A stretch of DNA of 64,000 bases from Thiotrichales bacterium (GCA_947476405.1 CANJQG010000005.1:1-64000), one strand, 5' to 3'. Positions 53,912 through 64,000 are shown, numbered from the stretch's first letter. The notes: generated from the sequence alone by a model not told the origin. Made by a program: numbers and translations.

Positions 53912-54874
53912 ATGCAAGCTACATGGTTAATTACCGGCGTGGCTGGTTTTATCGGAAGTCATTTGTTAGAGCGCTTGCTGAAGGATGGTCAAAAGGTCAT
54001 AGGCTTGGACAATTTTGCAACGGGCCATCAAAAGAATCTAGACGAAGTGCTTTCGCAAGTGAAGGGCGACTTTCAGTTTATTCAAGGAGATATTCGTGAT
54101 CCTGCAATGTGTCAGAAAGCCATGCAAGGGGTTGATTTTGTTTTACATCAAGCTGCATTAGGCAGTGTGCCCCGCTCTATTAAAGATCCGCTGACTACGC
54201 ATGATGTGAATGTCACTGGTTTCTTAAATATGTTGATTGCAGCTCAAGATGCTGGAGTGAAGCGCTTTGTTTATGCATCGTCTAGTTCAGTTTATGGGGA
54301 CTCGCCGATATTGCCTAAAGTGGAAACGCATCAGGGCAATCCGCTCTCGCCGTATGCGGTCAGTAAAATGACTAATGAATTGTATGCTAAGGCCTTTAGT
54401 AATTGTTATTCTATCGAAACCATTGGCCTACGTTATTTTAATGTGTTTGGCGCGAGGCAAGATCCAAATGGTCAATATGCGGCGGTGATTCCTCTGTGGG
54501 TGAAAGCCTTGTTGCAGAATGAGCCTGTTTATATTAATGGGGATGGCGAAACTTCGCGTGATTTTTGTTATATTAAAAATGTGGTGCAGGCTAATATTTT
54601 AGCTGCAACAACGCAAAATCAAGCCGCGGTCAATACGGCTTATAATATTGCAGTGGGAGAGCAAACGACACTGAATCAGCTTTATCAGGCTTTGGCAAAA
54701 AGACTTAAAGTCAGTGGGCTCAGTCCGGTATATCGTGATTTTCGTCCTGGTGATGTGCGGCATTCTTTGGCGAGTATTGAGAAAGCTGTTGAACTTTTGG
54801 GGTATCAGCCTACGCATCAAATTGATGCGGGTTTAGATGAGGCAATTACCTGGTATAAGGGCCATGTGATGTAG
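53912..54874 (+). CDS. tviC: UDP-N-acetylglucosamine 4-epimerase (TviC/WbpP-like)
   Basis: The 320-aa SDR enzyme interconverts UDP-GlcNAc and UDP-GalNAc. It has [19 protein letters not shown] (NAD fold), [31 protein letters not shown], and [14 protein letters not shown] with the catalytic Tyr-x3-Lys. The VPRS segment and [18 protein letters not shown] region are typical of WbpP/TviC. The ATG at 53912 follows GGAG. Paired with the dehydrogenase it gives UDP-GalNAcA. Confidence 0.9.
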   Translation: MQATWLITGVAGFIGSHLLERLLKDGQKVIGLDNFATGHQKNLDEVLSQVKGDFQFIQGDIRDPAMCQKAMQGVDFVLHQAALGSVPRSIKDPLTTHDVNVTGFLNMLIAAQDAGVKRFVYASSSSVYGDSPILPKVETHQGNPLSPYAVSKMTNELYAKAFSNCYSIETIGLRYFNVFGARQDPNGQYAAVIPLWVKALLQNEPVYINGDGETSRDFCYIKNVVQANILAATTQNQAAVNTAYNIAVGEQTTLNQLYQALAKRLKVSGLSPVYRDFRPGDVRHSLASIEKAVELLGYQPTHQIDAGLDEAITWYKGHVM

Positions 54875-54971
54875 ATTATTATGGCGGCTGTATTATGATG
54901 AGCAGAAAAAAGTGTTATCCAGTCAATAGATTTTTGGTATGCGAATCAGCAAAGTTTGGTGGGGAAATTAA

Positions 54972-55601
54972 ATGGCAGAGCATTTTTTAGTTTTTGGTGC
55001 AGGAGGGCATGCTAAAGTAGTAATAGCATCATTGCTAAGTCAAGGATTGAGCCAAATTAAAATTTTTGACGATAGTGTGAATAAAATAAAAAAAATTTTG
55101 TTGGGCTATTCGGTTTTAGGGGCACGTCAGGAATTATTGGCGTACCACCAAACAAATAAAAAAGCTAGGGTACTTGTTGCCATCGGTGCAAATCAAACGC
55201 GTCAGAAAATTTATCAGGAACTGAGGATGCAAGGGATGCAGATGGGGCAGGCCATTCATGCGGATGCTATTGTTGCTTCAGGTGTGATATTAGGGGGCGG
55301 ACTAATGATGATGGCGCGTGCAGTGATTAATCCGGATGCTAAAATAGGCGATAATGTGATTATTAATACAGGCGCAATTATTGAGCATGATTGTGTTATT
55401 GGGGACCATGGTCATGTTGCCCCAGGCGCAGTTTTATGCGGTGGCGTGACAGTTGGAGAATTAACTTTAATTGGTGCAGGTGCGATTATTTTACCTGGAG
55501 TAAAAATTGGCTCATCTTGTATTATTGGTGCTGGGGCTGTTGTGACACAGGATCTGCCCGATGGCAAAGTGTCTGTGGGAATCCCCGCACGCTTCGCTTG
55601 A
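54972..55601 (+). CDS. NeuD/PglD family sugar O/N-acyltransferase
   Basis: The 209-aa protein has the NeuD/PglD architecture: an N-terminal Rossmann-like domain (LVFGAGGHAKVVIASLL) and a C-terminal left-handed beta-helix with GAIIEHDCVIGDHGHVAPGA (catalytic His) and GAIILPGVKIG. Relatives acetylate UDP-amino sugars or sialic acid. The sugar here is unknown. It ends the locus; the convergent ferredoxin gene ends eight bases away. Confidence 0.85.
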   Translation: MAEHFLVFGAGGHAKVVIASLLSQGLSQIKIFDDSVNKIKKILLGYSVLGARQELLAYHQTNKKARVLVAIGANQTRQKIYQELRMQGMQMGQAIHADAIVASGVILGGGLMMMARAVINPDAKIGDNVIINTGAIIEHDCVIGDHGHVAPGAVLCGGVTVGELTLIGAGAIILPGVKIGSSCIIGAGAVVTQDLPDGKVSVGIPARFA

Positions 55602-55609
55602 CCCGACCA

Positions 55610-55933
55610 TTACTTTTCTAATAATGCTTTTTTGTTGGGCTTGTCTTGCCATTCATCCGCATCGATTGGAGCTGGTTTTTTCTTGTTGATGTTGGGCCAG
55701 ATTTCAGCGAGTTCGATGTTTAAAGCGATGAATTCTTTTTGGCTGTCAGAGACCTCATCTTCGGATTTGATGGCATCAACAGGGCATTCTGGTTCGCAGA
55801 GGGCGCAGTCGATACATTCGTCGGCTTTAATCACCAGCATGTTAGGGCCTTCATAAAAACAATCAACGGGGCAGACTTCTACGCAATCAGTGTATTTGCA
55901 TTTGATGCAGGATTCAGTCACGACGAAGGGCAT
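55610..55933 (-). CDS. fdxA: Ferredoxin FdxA, 7Fe type
   Basis: The 107-aa protein has [28 protein letters not shown] and [18 protein letters not shown]. The first motif, with fewer Cys in C-x-x-C-x4-C, and the second, C-x2-C-x2-C-x3-C, together bind one [3Fe-4S] and one [4Fe-4S] cluster. The 45-residue C-terminal tail is normal for FdxA. It is separately transcribed from the polysaccharide locus. Confidence 0.93.
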   Translation of the reverse strand: MPFVVTESCIKCKYTDCVEVCPVDCFYEGPNMLVIKADECIDCALCEPECPVDAIKSEDEVSDSQKEFIALNIELAEIWPNINKKKPAPIDADEWQDKPNKKALLEK

Positions 55934-55980
55934 ATGGATTTTCCTTTTTAATCAAAATTTTGGGTTAACTTTAAGCGTTT

Positions 55981-56994
55981 TTAAGGGGGGAAGTCAAGTG
56001 CAATGAGGGCATTAATCGCCTCCCAGACTTCGTCCTGAGTCAAATTTTTGTGGCCATATTTTTGGCCTGAAGCCATGGGGGGCGTTTCATCATCTTCGCG
56101 AAAGACGACCATTTTGCGGGTGCTCGCGCTAACGGCGTATTCGGGGCGTTTGTAAGTGAAGAGTGCGATCACTGGGATATCAGTGGCGAAGGCAAGATGC
56201 ATGATGCCGGTATCCCCTGTAATCAAAATTTTGATCTGCTTTAAAATCGCAGCAATTTCAGAAAGTCGAAGGATCGGCAAGCGCACGGCAGGATAGTCTT
56301 TGGGGTAATGTGCAAAAAACAAATCGACATATTCAGCTTGTCCCGGATTGGTCAGAATGACGGGAATATATTTTTTTTCTTGATAAAGCCGCGCTGCGAG
56401 TTTTGCGTACTCTTCAGCTGGCCAGCATTTTATGGCAAGGGAGGTTGCTAAATTATAGGCAATATAAGTTTGATTGCTTTGTAGGTATAGGCTGGAGAAA
56501 GAATCTAGTTCGTGAGGAATAAAAAAGCGTGGTAAAGGCCAGATGGATGCAGGATCAATGCCCAGGGGGCGGGCCAATTCTGTAAATTCAACAATCCAGT
56601 TACTGTAAGAGCTGGGTGTTTTGGCGAGTAGATTGTATGCGTGACGGAGCTTTTTGGTTTTATCAAAAGACAGGCGTTGTGGAATAGCGGTATATCGAGC
56701 AATTGTTGAGGTGATGCCACCCATGTAAAAGTTGAGAAGTAGGTCGTATTTTTGTTTGCGTAATATCCAGATTTTTTTGATCAGACAGAGGAGATCATTC
56801 AGATTCTTGACTTTTCGTGGAAAAATATCCGCACGATCAATTGCAGGATGCGTGGAGAGGATCTCAAAATTAGCGGCATCGGTCAGGGCATGAATTTCAC
56901 ATTGAGGATAATGAAGTTTAATGGCGCGTAGCGTCGGCTCATGCATGATCGTATCGCCAATGCGGCTAAATTCAAGTAGGAGAATTTTTTTCAC
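55981..56994 (-). CDS. Family 9 glycosyltransferase (heptosyltransferase-like)
   Basis: The 337-aa protein begins [25 protein letters not shown], the N-terminal motif of heptosyltransferases, and ends with [41 protein letters not shown], the donor-binding motif. It probably adds a core-type sugar to lipopolysaccharide. I start it at GTG 56994, at the family N terminus and inside the 3' end of lgt (overlap 23 bases). Which core residue it transfers cannot be told. Confidence 0.82.
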   Translation of the reverse strand: MKKILLLEFSRIGDTIMHEPTLRAIKLHYPQCEIHALTDAANFEILSTHPAIDRADIFPRKVKNLNDLLCLIKKIWILRKQKYDLLLNFYMGGITSTIARYTAIPQRLSFDKTKKLRHAYNLLAKTPSSYSNWIVEFTELARPLGIDPASIWPLPRFFIPHELDSFSSLYLQSNQTYIAYNLATSLAIKCWPAEEYAKLAARLYQEKKYIPVILTNPGQAEYVDLFFAHYPKDYPAVRLPILRLSEIAAILKQIKILITGDTGIMHLAFATDIPVIALFTYKRPEYAVSASTRKMVVFREDDETPPMASGQKYGHKNLTQDEVWEAINALIALDFPP

Positions 56995-57769
56995 GAGTTT
57001 TCCAAAAAAGTAGAAAGAATCCAAGCAGAAACATTGGTATGCACAGGACTTGACCCATGGTGAGCCAGCCAAAGGCAAGGTAGCCCAGTTGTGGATCAGG
57101 TTCCCTAAAAAATTCTACAAAAAATCGCGCGCTGGCATACCCGATTAAAAAAATTGCAGAAATCAATGCAGGGCGTCGTTTTTTGAGTGAAATAGTCCAT
57201 AGCAGAATAAATAAAAGAAGGCCCTCCAAGCTTAGTTCAAAAAGTTGCGACGGATAGCGGGGTAAGGGCCCGCCTGTTGGAAAAATCATCCCAATAGGCG
57301 AATTTGTAACGCGCCCCCAAAGTTCGCCATTGATAAAGTTACCCAGGCGCCCTAAAGCAAGACCAATCGGAACGAGCGGTGCAATATTATCCATCAATAA
57401 AAAGTATGCGATTTTTTCTTTTCGGGCAAAAAAGAAGAGGGCCAGGCAGACGCCAATTAAACCGCCGTGGAAGGACATGCCGCCATCCCAGACTTCAAAA
57501 ATAATCCAGGGTTGGTGGATGAAATCAGGAAAAGCATAAAAAAGCATATAGCCAATACGTCCCCCTAAAATCACGCCCATTGCAGCATAAAAAAGTAAGT
57601 CAGACAGGGTGTCGGTTTTTTTGATTGGAAACCAAGGCTGTGTTTTCATGCGATAACGTGCGAGACACCAGGCAAGCATGAGTCCAAACAAATACATCAA
57701 GCCATACCAGTGTACAGCGAGTGGGCCAAGATGAAAGGCAATGGGATCAAAATGCGGATCATGCAACAC
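56972..57769 (-). CDS. lgt: Prolipoprotein diacylglyceryl transferase
   Basis: The 265-aa inner membrane enzyme transfers diacylglycerol to the lipobox Cys. It has [20 protein letters not shown], the [10 protein letters not shown] motif with the essential Arg, SFHGGLIG and the signature [14 protein letters not shown]. BamB and BamE in this window are among its likely substrates. The start is GTG 57769, which shares a base with the fur stop (TAGTG). The next gene starts inside its end. Confidence 0.93.
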   Translation of the reverse strand: MLHDPHFDPIAFHLGPLAVHWYGLMYLFGLMLAWCLARYRMKTQPWFPIKKTDTLSDLLFYAAMGVILGGRIGYMLFYAFPDFIHQPWIIFEVWDGGMSFHGGLIGVCLALFFFARKEKIAYFLLMDNIAPLVPIGLALGRLGNFINGELWGRVTNSPIGMIFPTGGPLPRYPSQLFELSLEGLLLFILLWTISLKKRRPALISAIFLIGYASARFFVEFFREPDPQLGYLAFGWLTMGQVLCIPMFLLGFFLLFWKTREKNSPT

Positions 57770-58191
57770 TATGGAGACTCTTTGCAATTTGGGCAAATCC
57801 CGTAGAGATAAAGATTGTGATCCGTGATTTCGTAATGAAAACGGGCAGCAATACTGTTTTGGCGGTCTTCAATCACCTCATCGATAAACTCTTTGACATC
57901 TCCGCATTTGACACACATCAGATGATCATGATGTCCACCTCGATCCAGTTCAAAGACGGCATGATCTTCAGAAAAATGATGTTTATTCACAATGCCTGCA
58001 CTGATAAATTGAGTGAGAACGCGATAAATCGTGGCAAGGCCCACATCATGGCCGCGTTCGCTTAAAGTCTGGTGAATCTCTTCTGCGCGCAAGTGATCTG
58101 AGGACTCTTCGAGAATGTGTAAGATCAGCAAACGCGGTGTGGTGACTTTGAGTCCAACTTCATGAAGATCTTTCCGAGGAATGCTGGCCAT
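57769..58191 (-). CDS. fur: Ferric uptake regulator Fur
   Basis: The 140-aa protein has the winged-helix DNA-binding domain ([40 protein letters not shown]). The dimerisation domain follows, with metal-binding [18 protein letters not shown] and a second Cys pair (CPNCKE). These fit Fur rather than Zur or PerR. It is translationally coupled to lgt. It lies divergent to bamE with a 55-base gap, the arrangement seen in many gammaproteobacteria. Confidence 0.93.
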   Translation of the reverse strand: MASIPRKDLHEVGLKVTTPRLLILHILEESSDHLRAEEIHQTLSERGHDVGLATIYRVLTQFISAGIVNKHHFSEDHAVFELDRGGHHDHLMCVKCGDVKEFIDEVIEDRQNSIAARFHYEITDHNLYLYGICPNCKESP

Positions 58192-58246
58192 TGTTTGCCC
58201 CTTCTAAATTGGTTAAGATGTTTAAAAATTTGATAGGTATTGTACT

Positions 58247-58579
58247 ATGTTTTACAAAAAAAGTTTACTCTGTATTGGCGGATGGTCTCTGGCTTTGATT
58301 TTGTCTAGCTGCGCCTATCAAATGCAGATTCAGCAGGGGGTAGCTTTAACGACTGAGCAAATCAGTGCGTTAAAGCCTGGAATGACGCAAGCACAGGTTA
58401 CATTTTTGCTGGGCACGCCTAATTTGATTGATTCCTATCATCCGAGTAGCTGGTATTATATTTATACGAATAAAGAAAATCGGGAGCCTCTCCAAAGCAG
58501 TCGCCTGGTTGTAAATTTTACGCCACAAGGCTTGGTGGAGTCCTTCACACAAACAAGTGATGATCATGCTTCAAGCTAA
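58247..58579 (+). CDS. bamE: Outer membrane protein assembly factor BamE
   Basis: The 110-aa lipoprotein has a signal peptide with lipobox LSSC (near residue 22), then LKPGMTQAQVTFLLGTPNLIDSYHPSSWYYIYTNK, the BamE/SmpA fold signature. It helps BamA and BamD in beta-barrel insertion. Its stop overlaps the SDR gene start. Confidence 0.93.
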   Translation: MFYKKSLLCIGGWSLALILSSCAYQMQIQQGVALTTEQISALKPGMTQAQVTFLLGTPNLIDSYHPSSWYYIYTNKENREPLQSSRLVVNFTPQGLVESFTQTSDDHASS

Positions 58580-59318
58580 AACAGCGCTCATTACCGGTGC
58601 ATCGAGTGGCATCGGCGCTGCAATTGCAGAAAAATTGGCCGCTTCGGGTGTCAAGGTGATTTTGGTTGCGCGTCGTCTTGATCGTCTGGAAGCGCTGGCT
58701 CAAAAAATTCAGGATCAATATCAAACGCCGGTCTTTATTGCGGAGGGTGATATGCGTCAATCTGAAGCCATGCCTCAGATTTTGCATAGTCTTCCCAAGT
58801 TGTTTCGCGAGATTGATATTTTGGTGAACAGCGCTGGATTGGCTGCGGGCCTAGATCCCATCATCACTGCGGATATTGAAGATTGGGAGCAAATGATCGA
58901 CACGAATTTCAAAGGCTTGGTTTATGTGACCCGAGCGGTTTTGCCTTTGATGCAAGCGCGTGGGTCTGGCCATATTATCAATGTCAGTTCTTTAGCGGGG
59001 CATCGTGCTTATCCAGGGGGAAGTGTTTATTGCGCCACAAAAGCAGCCGTCACCAGTTTTACCCGCGCTTTAAAATTAGAATGTCAGGGTTTGAATATTC
59101 GTGTGACTGATATCGCGCCAGGTATGGTGGAGACTGAATTTAGCGCCGTGCGGTTTAAAGGGGATGCAGGGCTGGCTAAAAAAGTCTATGCCAATTTGAT
59201 TCCACTCTCTGCAGAAGACGTGGCTGATGCGATGCATTATGCCTTGACTCGGCCTGCGCATATGACTATTTCTGAGATGGTGATCGTCGCAAATGATCAG
59301 GCCATTCAGTTGGTATAA
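58560..59318 (+). CDS. Short-chain dehydrogenase/reductase (YdfG-like)
   Basis: The 252-aa protein has ALITGASSGIGAAIAEKLA (NADP-binding), NSAGLAAGLDP, VSSLAGHRAYPGGSVYCATKAAV with catalytic Ser, Tyr and Lys, and DIAPGMVETEFSAVRFKGD. The last motif is typical of YdfG, a 3-hydroxy acid dehydrogenase acting on serine, allothreonine and malonic semialdehyde. The start is ATG 58560 or 58566. It overlaps bamE by 20 bases. Confidence 0.87.
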   Translation: MIMLQAKTALITGASSGIGAAIAEKLAASGVKVILVARRLDRLEALAQKIQDQYQTPVFIAEGDMRQSEAMPQILHSLPKLFREIDILVNSAGLAAGLDPIITADIEDWEQMIDTNFKGLVYVTRAVLPLMQARGSGHIINVSSLAGHRAYPGGSVYCATKAAVTSFTRALKLECQGLNIRVTDIAPGMVETEFSAVRFKGDAGLAKKVYANLIPLSAEDVADAMHYALTRPAHMTISEMVIVANDQAIQLV

Positions 59319-59327
59319 GTGGGCCTC

Positions 59328-59621
59328 TTATTTAAAATAAATACTCAGAGCCTGGCGGAGGGGGGTTAAATCTTCTTCATGGCGCAGCAATTTTCCAATG
59401 TATTGAACCTGGCGTTTAAGTGCGCCTTGACGCATCGGTTTGGCTTCAATAATGCATTTGAGTGCCTCTTCGGAGAGCGGTAGTTTTTTCAAAATTTGGG
59501 GATTGAGATTCACCATTTTTCGGCCCAATTCTAGAATTTCCAAGGCATCCCGCTTGAGTTGCGATTTGCTGGGACCTGAAAATTCTTCCTCATCTTCCTG
59601 TTCGTGTTCGCGTTTTTTCAT
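59328..59621 (-). CDS. DarP/YjgA-like ribosome-associated protein, short form
   Basis: The 97-aa protein has GPSKSQLKRDALEILELGRKMVNLN and RQVQYIGKLLRHEEDLTPLRQAL, the core of the DUF615 family (DarP, formerly YjgA), which helps mature the 50S ribosomal subunit. E. coli DarP has 183 residues, so about half, the C-terminal helices, are missing. The ATG at 59621 overlaps the bcp stop (ATGA). It may be a functional short type or a truncation. Confidence 0.75.
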   Translation of the reverse strand: MKKREHEQEDEEEFSGPSKSQLKRDALEILELGRKMVNLNPQILKKLPLSEEALKCIIEAKPMRQGALKRQVQYIGKLLRHEEDLTPLRQALSIYFK

Positions 59622-60082
59622 AGAGCCTCCAACACTTTTTTGACATGGCCCAAGACATTGACTTTTCGCCACTCTTTTGCAAGTTGGCCTGCTGGGTTGA
59701 TGATGAAAGTACTTCGTTCGATGCCTTTATATTTTTTTCCAAAAAGGCTTTTGTCTTTTAAGACCCCAAAATGCTGGCAGAGTATTGTTTCTGAATCAAT
59801 AATTAAGTCAAAAGGAAGGCAATATTTTTCACGGAATTTGTGATGACTGGCTTCTGTATCTTTCGAGACGCCGAAGATGATTGCATTTTTAGCTTGAAAT
59901 TCAGCAAGATGATCTCGAAAACCTTTGGCCTCAATCGTGCAACCCGGTGTGTCGTCTTTGGGGTAGAAATAAAGGATGACTGTTTGACCTGCAAAGTCAG
60001 AAAAAGTATGTGTTTGGCCGCTGGTGGTTTTGAATGAAATCGTGGGAATGGGATCGCCGATTTTGAGGGGTTCTTCTGACAT
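59618..60082 (-). CDS. bcp: Thiol peroxidase Bcp (peroxiredoxin PrxQ type)
   Basis: The 154-aa protein has VILYFYPKDDTPGCTIEAKGFRDH with the peroxidatic Cys and Thr, and FGVSKDTEASHHKFREKYCLPF. In E. coli Bcp a resolving Cys lies five residues after the first; here that position is Lys, so resolution must use another Cys or an external thiol. The ATG at 60082 follows AGGAAG; the longer frame to 60163 is not family-like. Confidence 0.92.
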   Translation of the reverse strand: MSEEPLKIGDPIPTISFKTTSGQTHTFSDFAGQTVILYFYPKDDTPGCTIEAKGFRDHLAEFQAKNAIIFGVSKDTEASHHKFREKYCLPFDLIIDSETILCQHFGVLKDKSLFGKKYKGIERSTFIINPAGQLAKEWRKVNVLGHVKKVLEAL

Positions 60083-60178
60083 GGGTCTTCCTATCTTAAT
60101 TTGATCTGAGTATACGCTATGGCGATTGATTTTGGCAATCGCTATAATGATGAATGACTTCAAATATAAGGTTTTTAA

Positions 60179-60913
60179 ATGTACACCAAAAAGCAGGAAT
60201 TTGTGGCAGAGCTGCTCGGGACCTTATTTATTTTACTGTTTGGTGCCGGTGTGAACGCAATGGTCGTCCTTTTTAATCTAGGTAGTTATGGGGTGATTAC
60301 GATCGGCTGGGGGATCGGTGTGTTTTTGGGAATCCTTGTCAGTGTCCGAATCAGTGGCGCGCATTTGAATCCGGCGGTGACGTTATCTCTGGTCGTCATC
60401 AAGCGTTTTCCGGCTAAAAAAATGTTGCATTATATTCCGGCTCAGATGCTGGGCGGGTTTCTCGGCGCGGCGCTGGTTTATGCTTTTTATGCGTCTAAGT
60501 TTGATTTAGTTGATCCACATCATTTCCATACAGCGGGTATTTTTACGACTTTTCCTGCTGTGCCTCAATATTGGCCGGGCTTTATGGCTGAGTTAATTGC
60601 GACGGCGGTTTTGATGTTTACGATTCTTGCGATTATTGAATATTATGTTCAAGAAAAATCGGGTTGGTGCGCTCCGCTGATCATTGGGGTTCTGATTGTC
60701 GGAATTGGGATGTCCTTAGGGGGAATGCATGGCTATGCGATGAATCCCGCGCGCGATTTAAGTCCGAGGATTTTTGTTGCCTTGATGGGCTTTCAAAACA
60801 ATGGTTTAACCCAGGGTTCCTGGATTTGGACCCAGGCTGTGTTCGGTTCTTTAGTGGGGGGGCCTTTGGGGGCTTTGATTTATGAGTATACGATTGGAGT
60901 AAAATCAAGATGA
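60179..60913 (+). CDS. glpF: Glycerol uptake facilitator GlpF
   Basis: The 244-aa aquaglyceroporin has two NPA boxes: [13 protein letters not shown] and [12 protein letters not shown]. The Asp after the Arg in NPARD marks glycerol channels rather than water channels. Six membrane segments and two half-helices are evident. It lets glycerol diffuse into the cell, and the following genes trap and oxidise it. It overlaps glpK by four bases (ATGA). Confidence 0.93.
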   Translation: MYTKKQEFVAELLGTLFILLFGAGVNAMVVLFNLGSYGVITIGWGIGVFLGILVSVRISGAHLNPAVTLSLVVIKRFPAKKMLHYIPAQMLGGFLGAALVYAFYASKFDLVDPHHFHTAGIFTTFPAVPQYWPGFMAELIATAVLMFTILAIIEYYVQEKSGWCAPLIIGVLIVGIGMSLGGMHGYAMNPARDLSPRIFVALMGFQNNGLTQGSWIWTQAVFGSLVGGPLGALIYEYTIGVKSR

Positions 60914-62403
60914 AAAAATATATCCTCGCCTTAGATCAAGGCACAACGAGTTCGCGTGCGATTGTCTTTGACCGGGAGGCACAGATTTTAAGTCAGCGAC
61001 AGCAGGAGTTTACGCAGCATTATCCCCAGCCAGGCTGGGTGGAGCATGATCCTAATGAAATCTGGCTGACCCAGTTGACCACTGCAAAATTGGCGCTTTC
61101 GGCGATCGGTGCGCATCCTGAAGAGGTGGCTGCGATTGGCATTACCAATCAGCGTGAAACAACAATTGTCTGGGATCGCGATACAGGGCTGCCGATTTAT
61201 AATGCGATTGTCTGGCAGGATCGGCGTACGAGTGAATGGATTGATGAATTAAAGGCGCAGGGATTGGCGCCGCTTTTTCAGTCTAAAACAGGATTGGTTC
61301 TGGATGCTTATTTTTCGGGGACGAAGCTCAAATGGATTTTGGATCATGTTTCAGGTGCGCGGGAAAAAGCGCTGAGCGGAAAACTGGCTTTTGGAACGGT
61401 TGATAGTTGGATTGTGTGGAATCTCACAAATCGTCGTGAACATGTAACCGATGAATCGAATGCATCCAGAACGCTTCTTTTTAATATTCATACAGGCCAG
61501 TGGGATCAAGAACTTTTAAAGATACTGGATATTCCTGAGGCGTTATTGCCGCGGGTGGTCGGCTCTTCAGAGTGTGTAGGCGAAGCCAGTGCCGGTTTGT
61601 TTGGCCAACGTATTCCCATTGCGGGCATTGCGGGGGATCAGCAGGCCGCAACATTTGGTAATCTCTGCACGCAACCAGGGATGGTTAAAAATACATATGG
61701 TACGGGGTGTTTTTTGCTGATGAATACAGGGGGTCAGCCGCGGGATTCTAAATGCAATTTATTGAGTACAACAGGCTGGAATATCAAGGGAAAGCGTGAT
61801 TATTGTTTGGAAGGCAGTGTTTTTATTGGCGGTGCCGTGGTGCAATGGGTTCGCGATCAAATGAAATTTATCGATGATGCCAACGACATTGAGGCGCTTG
61901 CCTTGAGTGTGCCTGATAATGGCGGCGTATTTTTAGTGCCTGCATTTTCAGGATTGGGCGCGCCGTATTGGGATCAATATGCACGAGGCACGATTTTTGG
62001 GTTATCGCGTGGGAGTTCGCAAGCGCATATTGCCCGCGCAGCTTTGGAATCCATTGCCTTTCAGGTTGCAGACCTGGTTCATGCGATGGAAAAAGATGCA
62101 GATCAAAATATTGCGACCTTGCGTGTAGATGGAGGCGCCTGTAAAAATAATTTTCTGATGCAGTTTCAGGCTGATATCCTGGACTGTGTGGTTGAACGCC
62201 CCCAATGTCTGGAGTTAACGGCCTTAGGCGCAGCTTATCTGGCTGGATTAGCGGTAGGGTTTTGGAAATCAGAAAAAGACTTAGAAGGCCTTTGGCATCT
62301 CGAACGCCGTTTTGAGCCGAATATGAAAGCGGAAGAGCGCAAAGCATTGCTGGATCGTTGGCATGAAGCTGTTGAGCGGACGCGCGGTTGGATCAAAGCA
62401 TGA
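60910..62403 (+). CDS. glpK: Glycerol kinase
   Basis: The 497-aa enzyme phosphorylates glycerol to glycerol-3-phosphate. It has [68 protein letters not shown] and [21 protein letters not shown]. Length and motifs are complete. The ATG overlaps the glpF stop, and its own stop overlaps glpD. Confidence 0.95.
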   Translation: MKKYILALDQGTTSSRAIVFDREAQILSQRQQEFTQHYPQPGWVEHDPNEIWLTQLTTAKLALSAIGAHPEEVAAIGITNQRETTIVWDRDTGLPIYNAIVWQDRRTSEWIDELKAQGLAPLFQSKTGLVLDAYFSGTKLKWILDHVSGAREKALSGKLAFGTVDSWIVWNLTNRREHVTDESNASRTLLFNIHTGQWDQELLKILDIPEALLPRVVGSSECVGEASAGLFGQRIPIAGIAGDQQAATFGNLCTQPGMVKNTYGTGCFLLMNTGGQPRDSKCNLLSTTGWNIKGKRDYCLEGSVFIGGAVVQWVRDQMKFIDDANDIEALALSVPDNGGVFLVPAFSGLGAPYWDQYARGTIFGLSRGSSQAHIARAALESIAFQVADLVHAMEKDADQNIATLRVDGGACKNNFLMQFQADILDCVVERPQCLELTALGAAYLAGLAVGFWKSEKDLEGLWHLERRFEPNMKAEERKALLDRWHEAVERTRGWIKA

Positions 62404-63905
62404 TAAAACAGTATGAAGTGCTTATTATTGGTGGCGGTGCAACTGGTCTTGGTTGTGCGGTCGAGTCAGTCACGCGTGGCTATCAAACCCTATTGCTCGA
62501 AGCGCATGATTATGGAAAAGGAACCTCCTCCAAATCAACCAAGCTGGTGCATGGCGGGATCCGCTATCTGGCTAATTTTGATTTTGCCTTAGTCCAGGAA
62601 GGTCTGGAGGAGCGGTATTATTTTCTAAAGAATGCGCCACATCTTGCCCGTGCACAGACTTACCTGATTCCATTTCATAATTTATTTGAGAAAATTCAAT
62701 ATCATATTGGAATTTGGCTGTATGATTTTTTAGCTAAAAAACTTAAAATTGGCTCAAGTCGTTTTTTATCAAAACGAGAGGCCCTGAAAGAAGCGCCCGA
62801 TATGAATCCGCACCATATTTGTGGAGGGGGGATTTATTACGATGGACAGTTTGATGATACCCGCATGCTGATTACCTTGTTGAAAACATTCGAGTCTCTG
62901 GGTGGGGTTGCCTATAATCATCATCCTGTTACTGAATTTATTGAAGAAAATGGTAAAATCACAGGCGTAAAAGTGGGTGAACAGTGTTTTTATGCGAAGG
63001 TTATCATCAATGCGACGGGTACTTTTACAGATGTGTTATTAAATCTAGCTGAGCCTGAGATTCCTCACGAAAATGTGACTGCTGCCCAAGGAACACATTT
63101 GGTTTTTGATCGAGAGGTCTTTGATTGCAAACATGCTTTGGTGATTCCTAAAACGATTGATGGCCGGATTTTATTTGTTTTGCCTTGGCATAATAAGGTC
63201 TTGGTGGGAACAACAGATATTGAAATGAAAGCGCCCAGCTTAGAGCCTCTGGCTCAAGAGCAGGAAATCGACTTGATTTTAAATACACTTAATCAATATC
63301 TGACGAAGAAAGTCACACGTCAGGATATTCGATCGATTTTTGCAGGGCAGCGCCCTCTAGTGAAGCCTGCGCATGCTCAAAACACGAAAAGAATTTCACG
63401 CAAACATGAAATTCTGATGACCCAAAATGGATTGATCAGCATTGTGGGGGGTAAGTGGACGATTTATCGCCGTATGGGTCAGGATACGCTTGATTTTGTG
63501 ATTCATCAGGGTCTGTTGAAAGCGCGCCCTTCGGTGACCCAAAATTATCCTTTGTTTGGTGCAACCATGACGCCTGCAGACTATCCACTCAGTGTCTATG
63601 GCACAGAAATTGAAGCGATCAAAGCGATTCAGCTTGAAATCAATAATGATGCGTTGATTCATCCGCGCTTGCCCTATTTTCAAGCGGAAGTCATTTATCA
63701 GATGCGTCATGAACAGGCAAAAACCCTAGAAGATGTATTAGCTCGAAGGACGCGATCTGTTTTTTTAGATGCAGATGCAGCGATTGAGGCGGCTCCTTTG
63801 GTGGCAAACTTAATGGCTCAATATTTCAATCAGGATGCAAGGTGGGTTCAAATACAGTTGGAAGCATTTTATGACTTTGCGAAGCATTTTAAGCCGGCTC
63901 TTTAA
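62400..63905 (+). CDS. glpD: Aerobic glycerol-3-phosphate dehydrogenase
   Basis: The 501-aa FAD enzyme oxidises glycerol-3-phosphate to dihydroxyacetone phosphate and passes electrons to quinone. It has [18 protein letters not shown] (FAD fold), [43 protein letters not shown] and [11 protein letters not shown]. The start is ATG 62400 (overlap ATGA with glpK); an upstream start at 62388 lies in glpK. The 95 bases after its stop hold only a weak AT-rich hairpin. Confidence 0.94.
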   Translation: MIKQYEVLIIGGGATGLGCAVESVTRGYQTLLLEAHDYGKGTSSKSTKLVHGGIRYLANFDFALVQEGLEERYYFLKNAPHLARAQTYLIPFHNLFEKIQYHIGIWLYDFLAKKLKIGSSRFLSKREALKEAPDMNPHHICGGGIYYDGQFDDTRMLITLLKTFESLGGVAYNHHPVTEFIEENGKITGVKVGEQCFYAKVIINATGTFTDVLLNLAEPEIPHENVTAAQGTHLVFDREVFDCKHALVIPKTIDGRILFVLPWHNKVLVGTTDIEMKAPSLEPLAQEQEIDLILNTLNQYLTKKVTRQDIRSIFAGQRPLVKPAHAQNTKRISRKHEILMTQNGLISIVGGKWTIYRRMGQDTLDFVIHQGLLKARPSVTQNYPLFGATMTPADYPLSVYGTEIEAIKAIQLEINNDALIHPRLPYFQAEVIYQMRHEQAKTLEDVLARRTRSVFLDADAAIEAAPLVANLMAQYFNQDARWVQIQLEAFYDFAKHFKPAL

Positions 63906-64000
63906 TTTAGTCTGGGTGATAGCTATCAATAAAGAGTCAGTTTGAAAATCATTAAATGATTGCTTTTGGGGGAGGGGCTGTGCGACAATACTCATTGGAA

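Noticed and set aside
54880..54971. Relic of an initiating sugar transferase (frame with DFWYANQQSLVGKL)
   Set aside because: The likeness to the C-terminal motif of such enzymes covers only about 15 residues and has stop codons close by; too weak to claim.
63940..63975. Terminator after glpD
   Set aside because: AATCATT and AATGATT form only a weak AT stem with a one-base loop and a short T run.

Overview
This looks like a chromosomal window from a gammaproteobacterium of moderately low GC, most likely from or near the Legionellales. The evidence is the LbtU-type porin, the yfgM-bamB-der order, BamE next to Fur, class I NrdB, the glpFKD operon and the general housekeeping content. No rRNA operon or other species marker is present, so the placement is an inference.

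Left part (1-16 kb): an accessory zone full of deletion scars. It starts with the right end of an IS66-type element. Next comes a four-gene module of an unknown 423-aa protein, a small membrane protein, a DUF2169-pentapeptide protein and a DUF3540 protein, which resembles type VI secretion adaptor clusters. A chain of overlapping genes follows: MFS transporter, secreted hydrolase, 40-aa peptide, GNAT, a broken GFA gene and a glyoxalase. At 8978-9320 lies a mosaic relic made of four pieces of the 0.4-7.3 kb region in the original order. The relic supplies the ribosome binding site and start codon of a 5'-truncated phoR. Then come an LbtU-like porin, pstSCAB with a three-repeat Pho box, a chimeric response-regulator/GGDEF remnant, and a C-terminally truncated tyrosine integrase beside tRNA-Ser(GCT).

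Middle part (16-33 kb): mostly core genes. These include glk, an esterase, lemA-M48 peptidase, suhB, nrdB, der-bamB-yfgM, rmuC-hlyD-coaX, a fatty acid desaturase followed by a HemX-like gene, a THI5-like binding protein and dacB.

A tight module of a winged-helix fragment, an AlbA/Schlafen-type ATPase and an MNT/HEPN toxin-antitoxin pair (33.1-35.4 kb) runs directly into a surface polysaccharide locus (35.4-55.6 kb). That locus encodes a dTDP-3-acetamido-3,6-dideoxyhexose cassette (FdtA/B/C type), UDP-GalNAc and UDP-GalNAcA synthesis (TviC/TviB type), an AsnB-like amidotransferase, a Wzx flippase, a Wzy candidate, several glycosyltransferases, a DUF2334 deacetylase and a PglD-type acetyltransferase. 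A complete single-ORF IS66-like element interrupts it. The predicted product is an O-antigen or capsule with a 3-acetamido-3,6-dideoxyhexose and an N-acetylgalactosaminuronic acid or its amide. No initiating sugar-phosphate transferase and no rmlA/rmlB were seen here.

Right part (55.6-64 kb): core genes again: fdxA, a GT9 glycosyltransferase, lgt and fur in a coupled series, bamE, an SDR enzyme, a short DarP-like gene, bcp, and glpF-glpK-glpD for glycerol uptake and oxidation.
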